From positions 1 to 64,000 of the forward strand of contig JAFYOS010000008.1 in the NCBI GenBank assembly GCA_017560125.1: a stretch of 64,000 nt of DNA. Direction: 5' to 3'. A program made the position numbers and the translations under genes. The notes under the pieces are model-generated. The model was given only the letters and a program-made list of their open reading frames with translations. It was not told the DNA's origin and made no database searches. This DNA is from Bacteroidaceae bacterium. Lineage in GTDB: Bacteria > Bacteroidota > Bacteroidia > Bacteroidales > Bacteroidaceae. Of the stretch, positions 18,237-26,261 are shown piece by piece (positions within the stretch are counted from its first letter, which is position 1; each line of letters begins with the position of its first letter).

Positions 18237-21200
18237 TTAAAACTGCCTTTTCCAGAATTTCCAACCATCAAAATCGCGTTTCAGCAGGATGCCGGCTCCT
18301 TGCGTGGTCAGTGTCGTCTTCGAGAAATAGCGGTCATTCGTCTTGTTATAGGCCTTCAGGCTCACGTTGCCACTCTTGTTCAACAGCCATTGAACCTCGA
18401 AGTCGCCTATGAAGTTCTTGTTGGCAATGGGATTGTCCCTATATCCGAGGTTACCGTTCACCAGCAAGCGGTTGTCGAGCAGACGGCCCGAGAGCATACC
18501 CTCGACCTCCATGCTGTTCCATCCCTTTTCGCTGGTGGTGAAATTGCCCGATATATTCCAGTTGCCATTATCTATTATCTGTGACAGCATATTGTTGAGC
18601 TGTCCCGAAATGGTATTCGAAATGAGCGACTCCATGGCTGTCGATGATTGGCTTTCGGTCTTTTGGTTATTGTAATCGTAGGTATAGAATTTACCAATAC
18701 CCAGCAAATAAATGAACTGCATGTTCAACTGCTCGGGCGTGCTTATGGCGCTGAGCAACAGTTCTTTTTCCTCTTCGTTGCCATCGGGCAGCTCTATATC
18801 GAACGCCAGATTGGGTTTGAAAATGGTACCCGTAATATCCATGAAGCAGTTGACCTTCACATTTTTGCGACGCTCGGCATTGAGGCTCAAATCGGTCAAC
18901 GGCACCGAGGGCAATGTATATACGGTCTTCAGATTGATATCGGCTTCGAACGGATCGCCGTTGAACGCCACGCTACTACCCGAACGTATATCGAATTCCT
19001 TGGGGAAAATATCCTGCATGGTGAATTTATATACACCGCGAGTGAGGCCAAGGCTACCCTGCATGGTGAAGCCCGCTATCTCGTCGAAAATGGCGTTTAC
19101 CTTGCCACTGCCATACACATCGATATAGTCGTTTGTCGCCTGGTTGGTATATACCCTCAATTGCATGTCGGGGGTGACATCTATCATGAAATCGAGGTTG
19201 AGCTCGCTGTTCAATCTTTTCAACGGCTCGGTCATATGATAGTGCTGCAAATCGTATATGAGGCTGTTCTTCTTTTTACGATCGACGAAGGTAACAAATT
19301 CATCGCTGATATTACCCTCGGGGGTACTTGCGTTATAGACGAACTTTGAGCCCGGGCCGGTGGTCACATTGGCGTTCAGTTTCAATCCCGAAGGGCCTGC
19401 ACTGAAATTGGCATCACCGGTAACATAGGCTGTACCATAGAAACTCTCCTCGCCGAAATCGGGGAAATTGAATGCGAGCAAATTGTTGGCATCTATGTGG
19501 AACGAGCAGGTGAAATTCTTCAAGCTCTGATGATAAACACCACCCGTCACCGAACCGCTGTTGCCGCGATGGTCTTTCACATGAAAATTGTCGAAACCTA
19601 TTTTGTTGCGGGTAAAATAGACCGTATCGCCGGTCAATGTGTACTGAGCATTTATCGGTTTTATCCTCAGCGAACCGAGTGGCGCCATGGCACCCTGCAA
19701 ATTGACATCGCGCATGGCACCCAATATATAGAGCTTGCCCGATGTGCGGCCCGAGGCATCGCCAATGAAGCTCGATAGCAGATGGTTCAAAAATTCGATA
19801 CGTGTATTGTGAGCATCTACACAGATGTTCAACGTGTCACGCTCGGGGGAAACAAGACCGTTCACTATTGTGCGCGACACATCGCCCTCGCGTGCATCGC
19901 CCTTGAGCACAATGCCACGCTGCTCGTCGTCCCAATAGCCATTGAAATCGAGGTCGCCAATGAGGCCGCGCTCGAATGTGAGTCCCTTCACATGCAGATT
20001 GCTGTTAAAGCGCAACGAATCGAGCAAAGCGCTGGCACGTATAGTTCCTGTGGCATCGCCACCAAGATTTACAGGATGGAAATCTATCAAATCGAAGATA
20101 TACTCCATGTTCACATTACGCAAATCGACATTGAGCACGTCGCTCGCCTTTTTACCCACCCTGCCATCGACGTGCAGATATTGGTTATTGCTCTGCAATA
20201 TGAAATTATCGATATTTATTGCATCGTCGCTGCCATAAACGGTGCTCGGCATTATGCGCCACAGCGTATCATTCTGCGTAATGAAGCCCTTGTGCATGAG
20301 CGCCTTGAAATCGAGCTTGCCCGCCACATCGCGGCCCAAAGCTACATCTACCTTGATGTCGGCGTTGTTCACAGGCGTGTAAATATTCGCCCATTTCACA
20401 TTGGTGAATACCGAATCGTTGCGTACATCGGCCTGGAAATCGACGGTGATATCGTTGTCGGGATAGTAATCTTCGGACTCCGTACGTTCGGGCTTGCGCA
20501 CCATTTTCAATTTGTTGCTATTGGTTGCACCGTCCGTAGTACTAAGAAAATCTATATAGCTGTACTCGCGCGAGCCACATTCCACATTTTTGAAATTTCC
20601 TGCGAGGGTTAACAAATCGTATGCATCGTTGCAACTGCCCTGCAACATGGACAGTTCCTTGATGACAACAGGAAGATTAAATATTTTCGATACCGCAGCG
20701 GTGTTCGTTATATTGAAATGGAAGACGAAATTATTGTTGCAGTGGGCTATAGAACCACGTTCGAAGAGCGAGGGAGCCACGCGGGCAAGCGCCTGCTTGA
20801 AACTGCCAAGCAACGTCGCATAGCTGTAATAACCCTTCAGATAGCCGTTCATGAAATCGGAATCGACTATAAAACTCTTTTCGCCATCGAACGTGCCGGC
20901 GCTCAAATGGAATTTTCTTATACGGTTATCCTCTTTGGGGGTGCTGAGCAGAAAATCGTAAATATGCAGATTGAGGCGTCCCATCTCTATGTTGTCACCG
21001 AAAATATCGGATTTAACGTTGAACGAGAAACATGCCGACTCGTAATCATCGGTGAGCCCAAGGTTGTGGGGACGGAACGAATCGACGTTCATCGTAAGCT
21101 CGCATCGGGGCAGATTGCCATCGGTTACATACTCGGCCGACAGCTTGGCACACAGGTTGCTGTCGCAAAGTGCCACGAGCGATTTAATACGGTTGTTGGT

Positions 21201-22577
21201 GAAATCGCCATCGAGCTGAATGGGGGCATAGCTGTAACCCTTGTACTGCAACGGCGAAAGCGTTGCAGTAAAGGCTCCATCGTAGGTGGTCGAGTCCTTA
21301 ACGGTACCCTCTACGGTTGAGTTCAACCCGCAATATCCCCATTCCGAATCGCCGAGAATGGTGCCTACATCTACATTGTCGGCATTCAGCACCGCCGTGT
21401 AACGACCATCCTTATCGACATCGACGGTAGCAGCTACGGCACCCGATTCGCTCACCAAATCGACCACACCCGAAAGCGCCATACCCACGCCCGATGCCTC
21501 GGCCGTGAGAGCCACGTTGCCCAAGCGAGCCACCTCCTGTGGTAGCGCGTCGCCATCGGTCGCTACGGCATAAATTTCGGAAAGGACGTCAGGCGTAACC
21601 GAAAGGGATTTTATTTTTGCCGAATAGACGGGAGTAGGCTTGGAGATGTCCGACAACGATAGATTGGCATTCAGATTGAGCTGTTTGTCGGCCGTAGAAA
21701 CATTCAAACGGTTTATATCGACAGCCTCCTTTTCGCCCTCGAATGCGACATTGAATTTATAGGAATTTTCGGAATAGCACAACCGCGGTAGAAGCGCCAC
21801 AAAATCCTGGGGCGAAAAACCGCTGCTCTCTATCGAACCCTCGTAATATATGTTGTCGGCAACTGAATCGAAACGTAGCGAAATGCCCTTTGACACCAAT
21901 CGGCTGTTGGGCATAGTGAATTTCAGACGGCTGATATGTGCCCCACTGCGCGAAGCATCGACCTTGGCTGCAAGCCTCTTGACCTCGAAACCCGACTGCT
22001 CGGCAAACGACACCTTGCGAACATAAAGGCTCAGCGTATCGCTATCCAATGCACGCAACGAGATATTGGCCTGCAAATTTTCCACCAATATATGTTCGGC
22101 ATTGAACGCCACGGTATGCTCGGCCGAATGAACATCGTAGCTCACGCGGCCATCGTACAACTGCAACTGGTTAACCCGCAAATCGGGAACAGCAGTCGTG
22201 CTGGTCGTGTCGCTGCTTGCAAATTTATCCAATATGAACTGTATGTTCAACGAGGAATCGGGTGCTTCGCGCGACAGACGCACATCGGGCTCGCACAGAC
22301 TGACATTGTGTATTCGAAGCGCGCCATCCTTCAGGAACGGAACAACATCAAAATTGGCCGACACGCGAGGAATGCTCAAAGCCGTGTCGCCATTCATATC
22401 CAGCACAAGCAACGAATCGATGCTGATGGCATTGGGGAAATCGAACGCCACGGCGCCCAACTGCAAAGGCAATCCCAGGCCGTCGTTCAATTTTTCGGAC
22501 ACAAACTCTGCAACCCGATACTTCACCGCATCGAGTCGGAAAAACATGGTTGTGGCAAACAGCATCACCGCTGCCAC
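18237..22577 (-). CDS. TamB-like translocation/assembly module protein (DUF490)
   Basis: This 1446-residue protein has an N-terminal membrane segment, then a very long beta-rich body of repeated short strands, and a C-terminal TamB/DUF490 domain (about 1000-1430), where 'GSLGLTRGVYKFTMQDIFP' and 'LAFDIELPDGNEEE' are typical. TamB-like proteins span the periplasm and act in outer-membrane protein assembly or lipid transport. The only usable start in frame is GTG at 22577. The frame stays open and membrane-like for about 18 more codons upstream, but without ATG, GTG or TTG, so the true start is uncertain. A promoter at 22640-22670 fits transcription of this single large gene. Confidence 0.88.
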   Translation of the reverse strand: MAAVMLFATTMFFRLDAVKYRVAEFVSEKLNDGLGLPLQLGAVAFDFPNAISIDSLLVLDMNGDTALSIPRVSANFDVVPFLKDGALRIHNVSLCEPDVRLSREAPDSSLNIQFILDKFASSDTTSTTAVPDLRVNQLQLYDGRVSYDVHSAEHTVAFNAEHILVENLQANISLRALDSDTLSLYVRKVSFAEQSGFEVKRLAAKVDASRSGAHISRLKFTMPNSRLVSKGISLRFDSVADNIYYEGSIESSGFSPQDFVALLPRLCYSENSYKFNVAFEGEKEAVDINRLNVSTADKQLNLNANLSLSDISKPTPVYSAKIKSLSVTPDVLSEIYAVATDGDALPQEVARLGNVALTAEASGVGMALSGVVDLVSESGAVAATVDVDKDGRYTAVLNADNVDVGTILGDSEWGYCGLNSTVEGTVKDSTTYDGAFTATLSPLQYKGYSYAPIQLDGDFTNNRIKSLVALCDSNLCAKLSAEYVTDGNLPRCELTMNVDSFRPHNLGLTDDYESACFSFNVKSDIFGDNIEMGRLNLHIYDFLLSTPKEDNRIRKFHLSAGTFDGEKSFIVDSDFMNGYLKGYYSYATLLGSFKQALARVAPSLFERGSIAHCNNNFVFHFNITNTAAVSKIFNLPVVIKELSMLQGSCNDAYDLLTLAGNFKNVECGSREYSYIDFLSTTDGATNSNKLKMVRKPERTESEDYYPDNDITVDFQADVRNDSVFTNVKWANIYTPVNNADIKVDVALGRDVAGKLDFKALMHKGFITQNDTLWRIMPSTVYGSDDAINIDNFILQSNNQYLHVDGRVGKKASDVLNVDLRNVNMEYIFDLIDFHPVNLGGDATGTIRASALLDSLRFNSNLHVKGLTFERGLIGDLDFNGYWDDEQRGIVLKGDAREGDVSRTIVNGLVSPERDTLNICVDAHNTRIEFLNHLLSSFIGDASGRTSGKLYILGAMRDVNLQGAMAPLGSLRIKPINAQYTLTGDTVYFTRNKIGFDNFHVKDHRGNSGSVTGGVYHQSLKNFTCSFHIDANNLLAFNFPDFGEESFYGTAYVTGDANFSAGPSGLKLNANVTTGPGSKFVYNASTPEGNISDEFVTFVDRKKKNSLIYDLQHYHMTEPLKRLNSELNLDFMIDVTPDMQLRVYTNQATNDYIDVYGSGKVNAIFDEIAGFTMQGSLGLTRGVYKFTMQDIFPKEFDIRSGSSVAFNGDPFEADINLKTVYTLPSVPLTDLSLNAERRKNVKVNCFMDITGTIFKPNLAFDIELPDGNEEEKELLLSAISTPEQLNMQFIYLLGIGKFYTYDYNNQKTESQSSTAMESLISNTISGQLNNMLSQIIDNGNWNISGNFTTSEKGWNSMEVEGMLSGRLLDNRLLVNGNLGYRDNPIANKNFIGDFEVQWLLNKSGNVSLKAYNKTNDRYFSKTTLTTQGAGILLKRDFDGWKFWKRQF

Positions 22578-22639
22578 AACAATTATTGCGACTATGGTCC
22601 TTAGAGCTTTTATAGCTATCCTTTTATTTCTCTATATTG

Positions 22640-22670
22640 CAAAGGTATCTATTTTAGGCGAATCTTCAAT
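22640..22670 (-). promoter_or_regulatory. promoter of the TamB-like gene
   Basis: On the minus strand ATTG (22670-22667), 19 bp, then TACCTTTG (22647-22640). This puts the likely transcript start only some 55 bp before the GTG start. Confidence 0.5.
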
Positions 22671-22699
22671 CGTTACAATCGATTATTTTAAGGAGCAGC

Positions 22700-23362
22700 T
22701 TAAAGATTCGCTGCTACAATATCGCCAAGCTCGGCCGAATCGTCGGCAATGTATGTAGGGCTGTTTTTTTCGAGATCCTCCTTGGGACAGAAACCCCATG
22801 TAACAGCAACAAAATCGACGCCGGCATTACGCGCTGTCTGCAAATCGACAAGCGAGTCGCCCACATAGAGCACATCGCTGTTTTCGTGTACAGCAGCCAC
22901 ACTCTGAATATCGCGCACAATGGTTGCATCGGGCTTGGCAGGAATGCCGTCACGCTGTCCGAATACCGCAGCGAACTGTATGGTGGGGAAATATTTCTTC
23001 ACAAGCGCCTCGGTTGCAGCCTGATACTTATTGGATGCCACTGCCAGCTTCACACCGCTTTCCTGCAACGACTCGAGCACAGCAACCACGCCATCGTAGG
23101 GCTTTGTATCGTCGGCCATGTGCATATCGTAGTAGTCGCGGAAGGGAGGGAGCAGTTTTTCTATATTTTCGGCTGTTGCTTCACCGGCAGGAAGGGCACG
23201 CTCAATGAGCTTCGCAATACCGTTTCCCACAAATTTGTAATAGGCATCGAGCGGATGAGTGGGAAAGCCCGCCGCCGACAACACATAGTTACAACTGTTG
23301 CCAAGGTCGAGAACCGTATCGAGCAACGTACCGTCAAGGTCAAATATGAATAGTTTTTTCAT
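22700..23362 (-). CDS. gph: HAD-family phosphatase, phosphoglycolate phosphatase-like
   Basis: The 220 residues start with motif I FDLDGTLLDT (nucleophile Asp and acid/base Asp). A helical cap follows (about 18-90), then motif II 'LAVASNK', the Lys region 'PAKPDATIV' and motif IV 'LYVGDSLVDLQTA'. This is the Gph/PGP-like C1-capped HAD group. Substrate prediction beyond a small phosphate ester is not safe. Confidence 0.85.
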   Translation of the reverse strand: MKKLFIFDLDGTLLDTVLDLGNSCNYVLSAAGFPTHPLDAYYKFVGNGIAKLIERALPAGEATAENIEKLLPPFRDYYDMHMADDTKPYDGVVAVLESLQESGVKLAVASNKYQAATEALVKKYFPTIQFAAVFGQRDGIPAKPDATIVRDIQSVAAVHENSDVLYVGDSLVDLQTARNAGVDFVAVTWGFCPKEDLEKNSPTYIADDSAELGDIVAANL

Positions 23363-23391
23363 TGTAAATTATTTTAATGGGTATCTGCCTA

Positions 23392-23424
23392 CAAAGTTAC
23401 AAATTTATCGTATCTTCGCACAAC
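23392..23424 (-). promoter_or_regulatory. promoter of the HAD phosphatase gene
   Basis: On the minus strand GTTG (23424-23421), 21 bp, TAACTTTG (23399-23392), about 30 bp before the start. Confidence 0.5.
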
Positions 23425-23468
23425 GTATCTGTTTCGAATTTATTTGATAATTATATAATAGCATTAAG

Positions 23469-24173
23469 ATGGACGCAGCGTTGTACCTATTACCCGTGAC
23501 ATTGGGCAATACACCCCTCAATCGGGTTCTTCCGCAGCACAATATTGAAATAATAAAAGGCATCAGACACTTCATAGTAGAGGATATACGCTCGGCACGT
23601 CGCTTCCTTCGCCAAGCCGACGCGCAATTCGATATTGATGGTTCGCAGTTTTACGAGCTCAACAAGCACACATCGGTCAACGACATTGCCGGTTACCTGA
23701 CCCCGCTGTCACAGGGACACCCCATGGGTGTAATATCGGAAGCCGGCTGCCCCGCCGTCGCCGACCCCGGAGCCGATGTAGTGGCCATTGCGCAGCGCAA
23801 AGGTATGAAGGTGGTGCCGCTGGTAGGCCCCTCGAGCATCATACTATCCGTAATGGCATCGGGCTTCAACGGACAGAGCTTTGCGTTCCACGGCTATCTG
23901 CCCATAAAACCCGACGAGCGTGCAAAAAAACTGAAACAGCTCGAGCAGCGAATATACAACGACAACGAAACGCAAATATTCATCGAGACCCCCTATCGCA
24001 ACGGTAAAATGATAGAGGAGATAATAAAGAACTGTCGTCCGCAGACCAAATTGTGCATAGCGGCCAACCTCACCTGCGACGACGAATTTGCGCGCACACG
24101 CACCATAAAAGATTGGCGTGGCAACATACCCGAGCTATCAAAAATACCCTGTATATTCCTTCTTTACAAATAG
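23469..24173 (+). CDS. RsmI-like SAM-dependent methyltransferase (tetrapyrrole methylase fold)
   Basis: The 234-residue protein has the tetrapyrrole-methylase layout: 'MGVISEAGCPAVADPGADVV' near residue 90 and 'LVGPSSIILSVMASGFNG' near 118. These are characteristic of RsmI, which 2'-O-methylates C1402 of 16S rRNA. The N-terminal start motif differs from classic RsmI ('LPVTLGNTPLN'), as in a second RsmI-like family common in Bacteroidetes, so the exact substrate is uncertain. Confidence 0.8.
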   Translation: MDAALYLLPVTLGNTPLNRVLPQHNIEIIKGIRHFIVEDIRSARRFLRQADAQFDIDGSQFYELNKHTSVNDIAGYLTPLSQGHPMGVISEAGCPAVADPGADVVAIAQRKGMKVVPLVGPSSIILSVMASGFNGQSFAFHGYLPIKPDERAKKLKQLEQRIYNDNETQIFIETPYRNGKMIEEIIKNCRPQTKLCIAANLTCDDEFARTRTIKDWRGNIPELSKIPCIFLLYK

Positions 24174-24198
24174 CAAAGAGTGATTGAATAAAAAAAAC

Positions 24199-24227
24199 AA
24201 AGGGCTTGCACATTGTGCAAGCCCTTT
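24199..24227. terminator. bidirectional terminator
   Basis: Arms at 24199-24211 and 24215-24227 (core GGGCTTGCAC/GTGCAAGCCC) are flanked by A and T runs between converging genes. Confidence 0.9.
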
Positions 24228-24245
24228 TGCTTATATTGCCTTAAA

Positions 24246-25247
24246 TTATTCAGCAAGTTTGTTGTCTGAACCGAGTACGTTCACAATCTTGTGGATGTAC
24301 TGTTTCTTCATGTTCTCGCGAGCGGGGCCAAGATACTTTCTGGGGTCGAACTCAGCGGGCTGTGTAGCAAACACCTCACGAACAGCAGCTGTCATAGCAA
24401 GACGGCTGTCGCTGTCGATGTTGATTTTGCAAACTGCCAATGAAGCAGCCTTACGCAACTCCTCTTCGGGGATACCGATAGCATCTTTCAATGCACCACC
24501 GTACTTGTTGATTGTCTCAACCTCCTCCTGGGGAACTGAAGAAGAACCGTGGAGAACGATGGGGAAACCGGGGAGCTCCTTCATACAGCCTTCGAGTACG
24601 TCGAATGCCAAGGGAGGAGGAACAAGTACACCCTTCTCGTTGCGTGTGCACTGCTCGGGTTTGAACTTGTTAGCACCGTGAGAAGTACCGATTGAGATAG
24701 CCAAGCTGTCGCAACCTGTCTTTGTAACGAAGTCAACAACCTCCTCGGGGCGTGTGTATGTGTGGTGCTCAGCAACAACGTCGTCCTCAACACCAGCGAG
24801 GATACCAAGCTCACCCTCAACTGTTACACCATACTTGTGAGCGTACTCTACAACCTGCTTTGTGAGAGCTACGTTCTCGTCGTAGGGAAGGTGTGAACCG
24901 TCGATCATAACTGATGAGAAGCCCATGTCGATGCAAGATTTGCAAAGCTCGAATGAGTTACCGTGGTCGAGGTGAAGAACGATTTCGGGGTGTTCGCAAC
25001 CGAGTTCTTTTGCATACTCAACAGCACCCTCTGCCATGTAACGGAGAAGAGTCTGGTTAGCATACTTACGAGCACCGCTTGATACCTGAAGAATAACGGG
25101 AGACTTTGTCTCAACTGCAGCCATTACGATAGCCTGCAACTGCTCCATGTTGTTGAAGTTGAATGCGGGGATTGCGTAACCGCCTTCCATTGCCTTTGCA
25201 AACATCTCTTTAGTGTTTACAAGACCTAATTCTTTGTAATTTACCAT
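24246..25247 (-). CDS. fba: class II fructose-1,6-bisphosphate aldolase
   Basis: This is the zinc-dependent glycolytic aldolase. The 333 residues show the zinc and active-site motifs: VLHLDHGNS near residue 94, 'VTVEGELG', 'ISIGTSHG' near 212 and 'FPIVLHGSSSVP' near 244. Codon use shifts towards the set seen in highly expressed genes here. It is a single-gene unit with its own promoter and terminator. Confidence 0.95.
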   Translation of the reverse strand: MVNYKELGLVNTKEMFAKAMEGGYAIPAFNFNNMEQLQAIVMAAVETKSPVILQVSSGARKYANQTLLRYMAEGAVEYAKELGCEHPEIVLHLDHGNSFELCKSCIDMGFSSVMIDGSHLPYDENVALTKQVVEYAHKYGVTVEGELGILAGVEDDVVAEHHTYTRPEEVVDFVTKTGCDSLAISIGTSHGANKFKPEQCTRNEKGVLVPPPLAFDVLEGCMKELPGFPIVLHGSSSVPQEEVETINKYGGALKDAIGIPEEELRKAASLAVCKINIDSDSRLAMTAAVREVFATQPAEFDPRKYLGPARENMKKQYIHKIVNVLGSDNKLAE

Positions 25248-25287
25248 TTTATTATAATTTTAAAAAGTAAAAATCTTAAATCTTCTG

Positions 25288-25295
25288 CAAAGATA
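25288..25295 (-). promoter_or_regulatory. -7 box TATCTTTG of the aldolase gene
   Basis: Perfect TAnnTTTG on the minus strand, 41 bp before the ATG. The -33 box is not clear. Confidence 0.5.
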
Positions 25296-25442
25296 GTAAT
25301 TTATTTTATACTACGATGCAAGTTCGACAAAAGTTTATGGGCAAACAGATAAAAAGAGGTTTGAGCACAGCGGCTATCACCCGTACAGAAAAACCGAAAT
25401 GTAAATTTTATAATAAAACAGCGTTTCTATCGGTTTTTTGGC

Positions 25443-25450
25443 TATATTTG
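25443..25450 (+). promoter_or_regulatory. -7 box TATATTTG of the transglycosylase/helicase operon
   Basis: Perfect TAnnTTTG 65 bp before the start of the lytic transglycosylase gene; no confident -33 box. Confidence 0.45.
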
Positions 25451-25514
25451 CATAGGGAATAACATGTGACAACTAATTGCAGTTGGATATACACAGCACA
25501 AATAGTAGAAAAAG

Positions 25515-26261
25515 ATGCCACGACGAATTCTATACCCGCTATTACTTGTGATTGCATTTTTCGCCGGCGAAATGATTTTTGTCGTCGAAGACAACAATAT
25601 CATCGAGCACATCAGTGAAAGCGTTGAAGCTCCGGCTCCGCCACCCTCGCCCTATGTGAAGATATCGGGGCTCGACGAACATTTCCGCGACGCCGCCGAC
25701 AGCATCGACTGGGATTGGAAGCTCATTGCGGCCATCTGCTACACAGAATCGCGCTTCGATTCCACCGCCGTTTCGCACGTAGGCGCATATGGCGTAATGC
25801 AGATGCTCCCCAGAACCCTGCGTTCGCTCGGAGTGCCCGATTCGCTGCACACCGACACACGCACCAACATCCAGGCCGGAGCAAGATACCTGAAACAACT
25901 GGAGAGGATTTTCAGACGAATAAAGGATTTCGACGAGCGCCTGAACTTTGTCCTTGCCTCGTACAACGCCGGCGTCGGACAGGTGAACGATGCAATGGCC
26001 CTTGCACAAAAATATGGACGCGACCGATATAAATGGCACAACAGCGTCGATACATTCCTGATACTGAAGCAATACCCCGAATACTACAACGACAGCGTGT
26101 GCAAGTTGGGCAGCTTTAACAGCTCGAACGAAACGCTACAATTTGTAGATAAGGTAACCAAACGCTGGAAGCGCTACCAAAGACTGCAAGCCACATACGA
26201 AGATTCACTGAAAGCGGCGCTACACGCCAACGACTCCATTTTCAATAAAAAACCACTTTGA
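25515..26261 (+). CDS. membrane-anchored lytic transglycosylase (SLT domain)
   Basis: The 248-residue protein has an N-terminal hydrophobic anchor (about 5-22) and an SLT-type lysozyme-like domain (about 55-200), with the catalytic Glu in 'CYTESRFD' and the following 'GAYGVMQMLP' and 'ASYNAGVGQVNDA' motifs. This is the MltF-like catalytic domain without its periplasmic binding domain. It would cleave peptidoglycan strands. The stop overlaps the start of the helicase gene by 4 bp, an odd functional pairing. Confidence 0.88.
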   Translation: MPRRILYPLLLVIAFFAGEMIFVVEDNNIIEHISESVEAPAPPPSPYVKISGLDEHFRDAADSIDWDWKLIAAICYTESRFDSTAVSHVGAYGVMQMLPRTLRSLGVPDSLHTDTRTNIQAGARYLKQLERIFRRIKDFDERLNFVLASYNAGVGQVNDAMALAQKYGRDRYKWHNSVDTFLILKQYPEYYNDSVCKLGSFNSSNETLQFVDKVTKRWKRYQRLQATYEDSLKAALHANDSIFNKKPL

